Shown piece after piece: positions 1 to 8,425 of a DNA stretch of 64,000 nt; position 1 is the first letter of the stretch; the number at the start of each line of letters is the position of its first letter. Position numbers and translations under genes: made by a program. This DNA comes from Clostridium septicum. GTDB lineage: Bacteria; Bacillota; Clostridia; Clostridiales; Clostridiaceae. The notes beneath the pieces are model-generated. The model saw nothing but the letters and a program-made list of their open reading frames with translations. It did no database searches and was not told the DNA's origin. The DNA lies in assembly GCF_003606265.1 (NCBI RefSeq), contig NZ_CP023671.1, forward strand, positions 620,001 through 684,000, given 5' to 3'.

Positions 1-57
1 AAAAGTAAAATATGCTTTTTTTTTATTTTTATTTATGTATTTTTCCTATTATATTAA

Positions 58-82
58 AATAAGGGGCTTAAAGCCCCTTATT
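58..82 (-). terminator. Terminator of the PFOR gene
   Basis: A GC-rich inverted repeat (AAGGGGCTT against AAGCCCCTT, inside AATA/TATT ends) lies 10 bases past the PFOR stop on the minus strand and is followed by TTTTAATATAATA. It fits an intrinsic terminator, though the T-run is short. Confidence 0.75.
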
Positions 83-92
83 AATATAGAGA

Positions 93-3000
93 TTATTGTT
101 CTGCTAGTTTCTTGTATCCTGCTAATCTTTCTTTAGCATCTCTTTCTGTCTTTTCAAATAAAGCTTCTGCAGCTTCTGGGAATGCTTTTGCTAATGATGC
201 ATATCTTACTTCACCCATTAAGAATTCTCTAAAGTCAGCTTTTGGCTCTTTTGAATCTAATGAGAATGGATTCTTAGTTCCAACTAAAGTAGGATTGTAT
301 CTATATAATGCCCAGTATCCACAATCAACAGCTTTTTTAGCTTCCGCTTGGCTATTGCTCATACCAATCTTAATACCATGACTTATACATGGAGCATAAG
401 CTATGATTAATGATGGTCCTTGATATGCTTCTGCTTCTGCTATTGCTTTAAGTGCTTGGTTTTTATCAGCACCCATTGAAATTTGAGCAACATATACATA
501 TCCATAAGACATAGCCATCATTCCAAGATCTTTCTTCTTAGTTCTCTTACCTGCAGCAGCAAACTTAGCTATAGCAGCAGTTGGAGTAGATTTTGATGAT
601 TGACCACCTGTATTTGAGTAAATTTCTGTATCCATTACAAGAACATTTACGTCTTCTCCTGAAGCTAAAACGTGATCTAATCCACCGTATCCGATGTCAT
701 AAGCCCATCCGTCTCCTCCGAAGATCCATTGTGATCTCTTAACTAAGAATTCTTTATCCTTTAAGATTTCTTTAGCTAATTCTGAGTTTACATTTTCTAA
801 AGCTGCTATTACTCTTTCAGCTCTATCTCTTGTTCCTTCTCCATTAGCCATGTTTTCTAACCAGTCATTAAGAACTGCTTTAACATCTTCTGAAACTTCT
901 GTTTCAAGCATTGCTTTCATGTTGCTAGCTATTCTTTCTCTTATAGCTTCAACTCCTAAGAACATACCTAAACCAAATTCAGCATTATCTTCGAATAATG
1001 AGTTAGCCCATGCTGGACCGTGTCCATTATGATTTACTGTATATGGAGTAGCTGGAACAGATCCTCCCCAAATTGATGAACATCCAGTAGCATTAGCAAT
1101 CATCATTCTATCACCGAATAATTGAGTTACTAGCTTAGCATATGGAGTTTCTCCACATCCTGCACAAGCTCCTGAGAATTCAAGTAATGGTTGCTCAAAT
1201 TGGCTACCCTTAACTGTATTCTTGTTCATTGGGTTCTTCTTAGCTGAAACTTTCTTAACAGCATAATCCCAAGCTTCGATTTGTCCTTCTTGTGTATCTT
1301 GTGGCTTCATAATTAAAGCCTTTCCTGGAGCTGGACAAACTTGAGCACAGTTTCCACATCCTGTACAATCTAATGGAGTAACTCCAATTGTATATAATAA
1401 TGGTTCTTCTGTCTTTAATGCCTTTGCAGCTACTACTCTCATAGTTTCTGGAGCATTATTCTTTTCTTCTTCTGTTAATAAGAATGGTCTTATTGCAGCA
1501 TGAGGACAAACGAAAGAACATTGATTACATTGAATACATTTATCTTCTTGCCATTCTGGTACGTTTATAGCAACGCCTCTCTTTTCATAAGCAGCAGTTC
1601 CTGCCATGAAAGTACCATCTTCCATTCCCTTAAATGCTGAAACTGGTAAATCAAATCCTTCTTGTCTATTGATTGGTTCAACTATATTCTTAATGAATTC
1701 TGGTTTAGTTGGATCTTCAGCATTAACTTCTTCAACTGCATTTTTCCAGTCTGCTGGTACATCTATTCTTACGATAGATTCAACACCCTTATCAATTGCA
1801 GCGTGATTCATGTTAACAACTTTTTCACCCTTCTTACCGTATGATTTAACAACAGCATCCTTTAGGTATTTAATTGCATCTTCAACTGGAATGATGTTAG
1901 CAATCTTAAAGAATGCAGCTTGCATTATCATATTAATTCTTCCACCAAGACCAATTTCTTGAGCTATTTTAACAGCATTTAGTGTATAGAATTCTATATT
2001 ATTTTCAGCTATAAATCTCTTCATTGAAGCTGGTAATTTTTCATTAACTTCTTCTGGAGTCCATATAGTGTTAAATAAGAATTTACCATTCTTCTTTAAC
2101 CCTTCTAAAACATTATATTTGTAAACATATGCTTGATTGTGACAAGCTACAAAATCAGCCTTATCAATTAAGTAAGGTGACTTAATTGGTTGTTTACCAA
2201 ATCTTAAATGTGATACTGTTATACCACCAGATTTCTTTGAGTCATATGCAAAATATCCTTGAGCATACATATCTGTATGATCTCCAATAATTTTAATTGC
2301 GCTCTTATTAGCTCCAACTGTTCCATCTGATCCAAGACCCCAGAACTTACAAGCTTTTGTGCTATGAGGAGTTGCATCAACTTCAACTACATCTAAAGAA
2401 GTATTTGTTACATCATCAACAATTCCTATTGTAAATCCGTTCTTTGGTTCAGCTTTTGCTAAGTTAGCATATACTCCTGCTATATGTGATGGGTTTGGAT
2501 CCTTTGAACCTAATCCATATCTACCACCAACGATTATTGGAGCATTTTCTTTTCCATAGAATGCATTTTTAACATCTAAGTATAAAGGTTCTCCAGCTGA
2601 TCCTGGTTCCTTTGTTCTATCTAATACAGCTATAGATTTAACTGTAGATGGTATTGCTTTTAATAATCTTTCTATTGAGAATGGTCTGTAAAGTCTTACT
2701 TTAACTAAACCTACTTTTTCTCCATTTGCATTTAAGAAGTCAACTGTTTCTTCAATAACATCAATTGATGATCCCATTGATATTATAATTCTATCTGCAT
2801 CTGGTGCTCCATAGTAATCGAAACAGTGATATTCTCTTCCTGTTATCTTAGTAATTTCAGCCATGTAACCTTCTACGATTTCTGGTAATTCATCATAGAA
2901 TCTATTTACTGATTCTCTAGTTTGGAAGTATATATCTGGATTTTGAGCTGTACCTCTTGTTACAGGATTATTTGGATTTAAAGCATTATTCTTGAATGCT

Positions 3001-3599
3001 TCTAAAGCTTCATAATCAACTAAATCCTTTAATTCATCATATTCGATTACTTCTATTTTTTGAATTTCATGAGAAGTTCTGAATCCATCGAAGAAGTTCA
3101 TGAAAGGTAATCTTGACTTAATTGCAGATAAGTGAGCTACTGCTGATAAGTCCATAACTTCTTGAACTGAACCTTCTGCTAGCATAGCAAAACCTGTTTG
3201 TCTTGCAGCCATTACGTCTTGGTGATCCCCGAAAATATTTAATGATGAAGTAGCTAAAGCTCTTGCTGAAATATGGAATACTGTTGGAAGCATTTCACCT
3301 GCAATCTTATACATATTAGGGATCATTAATAATAATCCTTGTGAAGCCGTATAAGTTGTTGTTAATGCACCAGCTTGTAAAGATCCGTGTACCGCACCAG
3401 CAGCTCCAGCTTCTGATTGCATTTCCATAACCTTAACTGTTTGACCAAATATATTCTTTCTGCCTTGTGCAGCCCATTCGTCAACGTGTTCAGCCATTGG
3501 TGATGAAGGTGTAATTGGGAAAATAGCAGCTACATCTGTAAACGCATATGATATATGAGCAGCAGCTGTATTACCATCCATAGTTTTCATTTTTCTCAT
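93..3599 (-). CDS. nifJ: Pyruvate:ferredoxin (flavodoxin) oxidoreductase, single-chain
   Basis: This 1168-residue enzyme converts pyruvate and CoA to acetyl-CoA and CO2 and passes electrons to ferredoxin or flavodoxin in the cytoplasm. Its length is that of the fused homodimeric PFOR. The N-terminal pyrimidine-binding domain has the typical ITPSSPMAE. Two 4Fe-4S motifs follow, CIQCNQCSFVCP near residue 687 and CTGCGNCAQVCP near 746. The ACAGCGE segment near 810 supplies cysteine for the third cluster region. The thiamine diphosphate site is GDGWAYDIG near 962 with NTGGQSS after it. The start MRKMKTMDGN is the usual clostridial one and has an AGAGG ribosome site 9 bases upstream. A flavodoxin gene lies just upstream in the same direction and may be its electron acceptor (inference). 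Confidence 0.97.
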   Translation of the reverse strand: MRKMKTMDGNTAAAHISYAFTDVAAIFPITPSSPMAEHVDEWAAQGRKNIFGQTVKVMEMQSEAGAAGAVHGSLQAGALTTTYTASQGLLLMIPNMYKIAGEMLPTVFHISARALATSSLNIFGDHQDVMAARQTGFAMLAEGSVQEVMDLSAVAHLSAIKSRLPFMNFFDGFRTSHEIQKIEVIEYDELKDLVDYEALEAFKNNALNPNNPVTRGTAQNPDIYFQTRESVNRFYDELPEIVEGYMAEITKITGREYHCFDYYGAPDADRIIISMGSSIDVIEETVDFLNANGEKVGLVKVRLYRPFSIERLLKAIPSTVKSIAVLDRTKEPGSAGEPLYLDVKNAFYGKENAPIIVGGRYGLGSKDPNPSHIAGVYANLAKAEPKNGFTIGIVDDVTNTSLDVVEVDATPHSTKACKFWGLGSDGTVGANKSAIKIIGDHTDMYAQGYFAYDSKKSGGITVSHLRFGKQPIKSPYLIDKADFVACHNQAYVYKYNVLEGLKKNGKFLFNTIWTPEEVNEKLPASMKRFIAENNIEFYTLNAVKIAQEIGLGGRINMIMQAAFFKIANIIPVEDAIKYLKDAVVKSYGKKGEKVVNMNHAAIDKGVESIVRIDVPADWKNAVEEVNAEDPTKPEFIKNIVEPINRQEGFDLPVSAFKGMEDGTFMAGTAAYEKRGVAINVPEWQEDKCIQCNQCSFVCPHAAIRPFLLTEEEKNNAPETMRVVAAKALKTEEPLLYTIGVTPLDCTGCGNCAQVCPAPGKALIMKPQDTQEGQIEAWDYAVKKVSAKKNPMNKNTVKGSQFEQPLLEFSGACAGCGETPYAKLVTQLFGDRMMIANATGCSSIWGGSVPATPYTVNHNGHGPAWANSLFEDNAEFGLGMFLGVEAIRERIASNMKAMLETEVSEDVKAVLNDWLENMANGEGTRDRAERVIAALENVNSELAKEILKDKEFLVKRSQWIFGGDGWAYDIGYGGLDHVLASGEDVNVLVMDTEIYSNTGGQSSKSTPTAAIAKFAAAGKRTKKKDLGMMAMSYGYVYVAQISMGADKNQALKAIAEAEAYQGPSLIIAYAPCISHGIKIGMSNSQAEAKKAVDCGYWALYRYNPTLVGTKNPFSLDSKEPKADFREFLMGEVRYASLAKAFPEAAEALFEKTERDAKERLAGYKKLAEQ

Positions 3600-3649
3600 T
3601 ATGTTTGACCTCTCTTCCTTTAATTAAAATTTCACATTCTTTAGTAAAC

Positions 3650-3704
3650 GTGATTTTAGTTTAACCAAAATCACATATTATGATTACAAAAACAAAGTTT
3701 TTGT
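3650..3704 (-). promoter_or_regulatory. PFOR promoter region with a 25-bp dyad operator candidate
   Basis: Positions 3650-3674 form a near-perfect dyad: outer arms GTGATTTT and AAAATCAC around GTT.AAC, with one mismatched pair. At 3686-3704 there is a second perfect dyad (ACAAAAAC, AAA, GTTTTTGT). On the minus strand a possible promoter is TTACAA, 18 bases, CATAAT, which would place the 25-bp dyad across the transcription start, as for a repressor site. The promoter call is tentative; the dyads are directly visible. Confidence 0.5.
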
Positions 3705-3789
3705 AAGAAAAAGATTCAATCAATGCACTTTTAGCAGAGTCCTTACCCCCTAAGTAAACACTCTAACATTGGTCTATCCCCTAAAAAAT

Positions 3790-4215
3790 CTATCTAGTTA
3801 ATTCCTCACCTAACTTAGCAGCTTCTAATAATTCAGCATCACTTGGTGATTCTTTAACGGCTAAACTTCCTACTACGTTAAATCCGTAGTCTTTCATCCT
3901 TTCAATCCAATCAACCATAAATTTTCCATCATCCCATCCATATGATCCAAATAAAACTAATTTCTTTTGATGATTTTGAATTAATTTAAATTGATTAATA
4001 AAAGGCTCCATTTCTTGTTGCTCTATTCTATTATTGTCCATTGATGGACTTCCAAATGCTACAGCATCTGCTTCTGTAACATCCTCAACAGTAGCATCAA
4101 CTACATGTTTCATTGTAACTTCTGCCTCATTTTTTTGTGCACTTTCAGCAATTGCATTTGCAATAACCTCAACATTTCCCCCATTACTCCAGTAAATAAT
4201 TGAAATTTTCTTCAT
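3790..4215 (-). CDS. Short-chain flavodoxin
   Basis: A 141-residue FMN-binding electron carrier. The N-terminal phosphate loop reads YWSNGGNVE in place of the usual T/S-x-T-G-N-T, and the later FGSPSMDNN and FGSYGWDDG segments match the loops that flank FMN in clostridial flavodoxins. The ATG at 4215 is preferred because GAGGTG stands 6 bases upstream; an in-frame GTG at 4224 lies inside that ribosome site. It sits 190 bases upstream of the PFOR gene, same strand, so it may serve PFOR. No terminator is visible between the two, so partial co-transcription is possible. Confidence 0.93.
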   Translation of the reverse strand: MKKISIIYWSNGGNVEVIANAIAESAQKNEAEVTMKHVVDATVEDVTEADAVAFGSPSMDNNRIEQQEMEPFINQFKLIQNHQKKLVLFGSYGWDDGKFMVDWIERMKDYGFNVVGSLAVKESPSDAELLEAAKLGEELTR

Positions 4216-4296
4216 AAATAGCACCTCATTCTTTAACTATAAATTAATAGAATCTTATTTTTGGGCATATATTACCTAATTTTTACTTACCCTATT

Positions 4297-4324
4297 ATTA
4301 TATACCAGTATTCTATTTTTGCAA
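4297..4324 (-). promoter_or_regulatory. Promoter of the flavodoxin gene
   Basis: On the minus strand TTGCAA (4319-4324) is followed after 16 bases by TATAAT (4297-4302), about 80 bases ahead of the flavodoxin start. It is close to the housekeeping sigma-A consensus. Confidence 0.6.
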
Positions 4325-4381
4325 GTTACTAAGTATCCATATTAGGCTAATATTCTTGACACTCGTAAAAATAAGCTTATT

Positions 4382-5464
4382 TTACATATTTAACTCCATG
4401 CTGTTTAATATTACTTCCAAAATCGCGTCTACTCCATTCTTTAAATTGCTATTCTCCATATTTTTCGCAAGATAATTACTCTTTTCTTTTAATTCTTTTA
4501 ATTTAATTATTAAATTATGGGATTCTTGCATTTCATCTTCATCTAAAACTAATGAATACCCTTCTTTCTCAAAAGAATTTGCATTTAATATTTGATCTCC
4601 TCTACTAATTTTTTTAGATAATGGTATTAAAAGTGTTGGTTTCTTTAATGCTAACAATTCAAAAATCACATTTGCTCCTGCCCTTGACACTACAAAATTT
4701 GCTGATTTAAGCAAGTGAGGAAGGTCTTCTTTAACATATTCAAACTGCTTGTATCCTACAGTATTCTCTAATTTCTTATCTAAATTCCCCTTACCACAAA
4801 CATGTATTACATTAAACATTTTTAATATTTCATCTAAATCTCTTCTAATTTCTTCATTTATACTTTTTGCCCCTAAGCTTCCACCTATAACTAATAATAT
4901 ATCTTTATTGTCTTTGAACCCACAAATTTCTTTTCCTCTTAATTTACTTCCCTCAAGAATTTCATGTCTTATTGGTGTTCCAGTTAGTACCCCTTTTCCA
5001 TCCTTAATATAATTAAGACTTTCTCTAAAAGTTACGCAAAGCCTATTACAAAATGGAGCTGATAACTTGTTAGCAAGTCCTGGAGTTAAATCTGATTCAT
5101 GAGAAACAACAGGAATTTTTTTCATTGATGCAGCTATAACAACAGGAACAGCTACAAAACCACCCTTAGAGAATATAACATCTGGCTTTTCTTCTTTTAA
5201 TATTTTTTTTGCTTCTAAAATCCCCTTCATTACTTTAAATGGATCAGTGAAATTTTTAAAATCAAAATATCTTCTTAGTTTTCCTGAAGAAATCTCATAA
5301 TAAGGTATTTTAGCATCTGTTATTATTTCTTTTTCTATTCCCGTTTTACTACCTATATATTTAACTTCAAATCCCTTTTCTTTAAGTTTTGGAACTAAAG
5401 CTAAATTAGGTGTTACATGCCCTGCGGTTCCTCCGCCAGTCATGATTATTTTATATTTACTCAT
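4382..5464 (-). CDS. murG: UDP-GlcNAc:lipid I N-acetylglucosaminyltransferase MurG
   Basis: This 360-residue peripheral membrane enzyme adds N-acetylglucosamine to lipid I to make lipid II for peptidoglycan. The N-terminus has the family signature [14 protein letters not shown]. The second GT-B domain has the donor site around [13 protein letters not shown] and [22 protein letters not shown]. Length is normal. The start is preceded by AGGAGG 8-9 bases upstream. It is transcribed away from the spore protein gene and appears to stand alone, not in a cell-division cluster. Confidence 0.96.
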   Translation of the reverse strand: MSKYKIIMTGGGTAGHVTPNLALVPKLKEKGFEVKYIGSKTGIEKEIITDAKIPYYEISSGKLRRYFDFKNFTDPFKVMKGILEAKKILKEEKPDVIFSKGGFVAVPVVIAASMKKIPVVSHESDLTPGLANKLSAPFCNRLCVTFRESLNYIKDGKGVLTGTPIRHEILEGSKLRGKEICGFKDNKDILLVIGGSLGAKSINEEIRRDLDEILKMFNVIHVCGKGNLDKKLENTVGYKQFEYVKEDLPHLLKSANFVVSRAGANVIFELLALKKPTLLIPLSKKISRGDQILNANSFEKEGYSLVLDEDEMQESHNLIIKLKELKEKSNYLAKNMENSNLKNGVDAILEVILNSMELNM

Positions 5465-5714
5465 CTATTACTCCTCCTTAATATATTAACCTAAACTATT
5501 ATACTTAATTAAATCATACATGTGATTAAATAATTTCATAAATTCTATAGTTATATTATATTTCCTATACTTATTAAATCATAAAATCCGTGTTAAATCA
5601 CTATTCTTAAGCTACATTATAGTAATTGTTTGCTATAATTTCCTCAACTTACATATAATAAAATTCTTTTTTTTACACAAGCTATTATCATAAAGATATA
5701 AGGAGGTGATTATA

Positions 5715-5897
5715 ATGGCTAAGACATTAGTACCAGAAGCTAAAAACGGTTTAGCTAAATTCAAAAATGAAGTAGCTAGTGAAATGGGAGTTCCTTTCAC
5801 TGATTACAATGGAGACCTTTCTTCAAAACAATGTGGATCTGTTGGAGGAGAAATGGTTAAAAGAATGGTTCAACAATATGAAAATGGTATGAAGTAA
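5715..5897 (+). CDS. Alpha/beta-type small acid-soluble spore protein
   Basis: A 60-residue DNA-binding spore protein. In the family such proteins coat spore DNA, protect it from UV and are degraded by the germination protease GPR. The GPR cleavage region is visible as KFKNEVASEMGV, and the conserved DNA-binding block as GSVGGEMVKRMV. The ATG at 5715 has AGGAGG 8 bases upstream; an upstream GTG at 5706 overlaps that site and is not the start. It is a single gene followed by hairpins. A sigma-G promoter is expected, but I could not define one confidently in the AT-rich 240-base leader. Confidence 0.95.
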   Translation: MAKTLVPEAKNGLAKFKNEVASEMGVPFTDYNGDLSSKQCGSVGGEMVKRMVQQYENGMK

Positions 5898-5955
5898 TAT
5901 ATTTTCATAAATAGTTGAAATAATATTGCAGTATAGAATTTTTGCAATATGAAAA

Positions 5956-5982
5956 GAAACATTATTTAAATAATAATGTTTC
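5956..5982 (+). terminator. Hairpin after the SASP gene
   Basis: A perfect 11-bp stem (GAAACATTATT with AATAATGTTTC, 5-base loop). It lacks a good T-run on the plus side, so it may stabilise the short mRNA or assist the stronger hairpin at 6027-6058. Confidence 0.45.
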
Positions 5983-6026
5983 TACAAAAAATAATTACTT
6001 AAATTAAAATTATTTTTTATTTAAGT

Positions 6027-6058
6027 AAAAGAGGGCCTAATGATTTAGGTCCCCTTTT
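6027..6058 (-). terminator. Terminator of the parE-parC-DJ-1-recJ operon
   Basis: A 14-bp stem (AAAAGAGGGCCTAA against TTAGGTCCCCTTTT, one A.C mismatch and one wobble, loop TGAT) just past the recJ stop. T-rich tails on both sides suggest it may work in both directions. Confidence 0.75.
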
Positions 6059-6061
6059 AGT

Positions 6062-7837
6062 TTAAACTATTCTTAAATTTTTAATCATTAATTGAATATT
6101 TTTTTTACCATTAAACTCGTTTATATTTGGATAATATATTATATCCATTTTTATATTAATATAGCTACTAGCACAAGCTTTTAAAAACTCTGCCTCTCCA
6201 AATTTTTTTGTATATTCTTCTTTAAAATCTATAAATTTATCAAAGCTTATTCCATCTATATTTAGATTCTTACCCTGAATTTCACATCTTAATTTAAGAA
6301 AGTTTTTATCCTTCCCCATTAACCACATTCTATTTACATTTACATTTTTAACTGCAAACAATGGACTTGGATTTCCTTTTCCAAATGGTCTTAATCCTTC
6401 GATAAGTTCCACTAATTCTTCATCTAAATATTCTAAAGGTAATGGTGAATCTATCCTAACTATAGGAATAATATCCTCATTGGTAAGTTTACAATTATTA
6501 TTTAATTTTTTTCTTAACTTTTCTATATTTTCTTCTTCCAAAGATAATCCAGCTGCCATTGGATGACCTCCAAATTTACTTAATAATTCTTTACAGTTTG
6601 ATAATTCTTCAAACATATTGTAACCCTCAATAGAACGGGCTGATCCCTTTGGCATTTCTTTTCCTTTTGTGATTACTATACATGGTAAATTAAATCTTTC
6701 TTTTACTCTTCCTGCTACTATTCCAGCTATACTTTCATGTATATTTTCATCATAAACTACAATTACCTTTTCACTAGGCAGCTTTTCCTTTTCTACTTTT
6801 TCTATAACTCTTTCCGAACTTTCTTTAGTAAGTTCTTGTCTCCTAGAATTTAAATTATATAATTCTTTGGCTAACTCCTTAGCTCTATTTCTGTCTTCTG
6901 TTATCAAAAGTTCCACCGAAAGATCTGCTGTTTCAAGTCTACCAGTTGCATTTATACATGGTCCTATAACAAATCCCAAATGATACTCATTAATTTGTTT
7001 ATCTTCTAACTCTACAACTTTCTTTAGTTCCTGGATCCCCATATTATTGGTAGAATTCAACATCTCTAACCCTTTTTTAACAATAACTCTATTTTCATCT
7101 AACAAGTCAACAACATCACATACCGTTGATATTGACACATATTCTATTAACTTTTCATATTCTCTATTATCTATTTTAAGTTTTTCATATAAGCATTGTG
7201 CAAATTTTAAAGCAACGCCTGCTCCACATAAACTTTTAAAAGGATATTTACATTCAGGTCTTTTAGGATTAATAACTGCATCTGCCATGGGAATCATTTG
7301 AATCATTTCTTCATCACCAAGCTTTTTCAAAGGTATATCATGATGATCTGTTATAACAACTTCCATTCCAAGTTCTTTAGCTAATTTAACTTCTTCAAAT
7401 GCAGATATCCCATTATCACAAGTTAAAATTACCTCGTATCCTTCTTCATTTAACTTTTTTATTCTGTCACTATTCATACCATATCCCTCTTCTTCTCTAT
7501 TTGGAATATGATAGCTAAAGTTGGCACCACATTTCTTTAAAGTTTTATAAAGAACAACTGTACTTACAACACCATCACAATCGTAATCACCATAAATAAT
7601 TATCTTTTTATTTTTTTCTATTGCTTCTTTTATTATTCCTATTCCTTTTTCCATGTCCTTCATTAAAAATCCATTATATAAATCTGACAAGTTAACTTTT
7701 AAAAACTTATTTGCTATTTCAGCTTCTGAGATTCCTCTATTGGCTAATATTCTTAAAACTAGTGGATTTTCATTAATATTATTACGTAACTTTAAAAAAC
7801 TTTCTTTTTTATTAGTTAATATCCATTTTTCCTTCAT
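6062..7837 (-). CDS. recJ: Single-stranded-DNA-specific 5'-3' exonuclease RecJ
   Basis: A 591-residue DHH-family nuclease of recombinational and mismatch repair. Seen motifs are IIIYGDYDCDGVVS near residue 80, the ITDHHDIP signature near 165, and the DHHA1-type GGHPMAAGLSL near 430, followed by an OB-like C-terminal domain. The length is close to E. coli RecJ (577) and shorter than the B. subtilis form. GGGGG precedes the start at close spacing. It is last in an operon with a DJ-1 protein and topoisomerase IV; the gap to the upstream gene is 24 bases. Confidence 0.93.
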   Translation of the reverse strand: MKEKWILTNKKESFLKLRNNINENPLVLRILANRGISEAEIANKFLKVNLSDLYNGFLMKDMEKGIGIIKEAIEKNKKIIIYGDYDCDGVVSTVVLYKTLKKCGANFSYHIPNREEEGYGMNSDRIKKLNEEGYEVILTCDNGISAFEEVKLAKELGMEVVITDHHDIPLKKLGDEEMIQMIPMADAVINPKRPECKYPFKSLCGAGVALKFAQCLYEKLKIDNREYEKLIEYVSISTVCDVVDLLDENRVIVKKGLEMLNSTNNMGIQELKKVVELEDKQINEYHLGFVIGPCINATGRLETADLSVELLITEDRNRAKELAKELYNLNSRRQELTKESSERVIEKVEKEKLPSEKVIVVYDENIHESIAGIVAGRVKERFNLPCIVITKGKEMPKGSARSIEGYNMFEELSNCKELLSKFGGHPMAAGLSLEEENIEKLRKKLNNNCKLTNEDIIPIVRIDSPLPLEYLDEELVELIEGLRPFGKGNPSPLFAVKNVNVNRMWLMGKDKNFLKLRCEIQGKNLNIDGISFDKFIDFKEEYTKKFGEAEFLKACASSYINIKMDIIYYPNINEFNGKKNIQLMIKNLRIV

Positions 7838-7861
7838 TCCATCCCCCTAGAAAACTTAAAT

Positions 7862-8404
7862 CTAGATAAATAGCATACCTTTTTTAATTTCATCTACCTT
7901 TTCTAAGTTAATCTTGCTTAAAATTTCAAATGCAAATTCAATAGCCGCTGCTGGCCCTTTACCTGTTATAATATTATTGTCAATAACAACTAAATCTTCT
8001 TTATAATTGCAACCTTCAAGTTCTTTTTCAAAACCAGGATAACAAGTTATATTTTTACCTGTTGTTATTTCCGCTTTTCCTAGTGCAATAGGTGCTGCAC
8101 AAATTGCACATACATACTTTCCGTTATTGTTAAATTCTTTTATTAATGATACAACTCTCTCATCATCTCTTAAATTTATAGAGCCTGGCATTCCACCTGG
8201 TAAAACTAGAACATCATATTTATTTACTTCATTAACATCTAAAACTTTATCTGCAATAATTTTAATTTTATGAGAAGTTGTAATCTCTAAACCATTTACT
8301 CCAAAAGTGTCACAACCTACTTCTGCTCTTCTTAAAATATCAACAACTGTTAACGCCTCTAATGTTTCAAACCCATTTGCTAATAAAACAGCTACTTTTT
8401 TCAT
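7862..8404 (-). CDS. DJ-1/PfpI family protein (YajL/ThiJ-like)
   Basis: A 180-residue cytoplasmic protein of the DJ-1 superfamily. The nucleophile-elbow cysteine is in YVCAICAAPIALG, the acidic partner in NGFETLEA near residue 15, and the LPGGMPG loop is typical. Relatives are reported as deglycase or chaperone-like stress proteins, but substrate and reaction cannot be read from sequence. GGGAGG stands 7 bases before ATG. It lies between parC (21-base gap) and recJ (24-base gap), consistent with co-transcription. Confidence 0.9.
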   Translation of the reverse strand: MKKVAVLLANGFETLEALTVVDILRRAEVGCDTFGVNGLEITTSHKIKIIADKVLDVNEVNKYDVLVLPGGMPGSINLRDDERVVSLIKEFNNNGKYVCAICAAPIALGKAEITTGKNITCYPGFEKELEGCNYKEDLVVIDNNIITGKGPAAAIEFAFEILSKINLEKVDEIKKGMLFI

Positions 8405-8425
8405 AAAAATTCCTCCCTTTAATAC

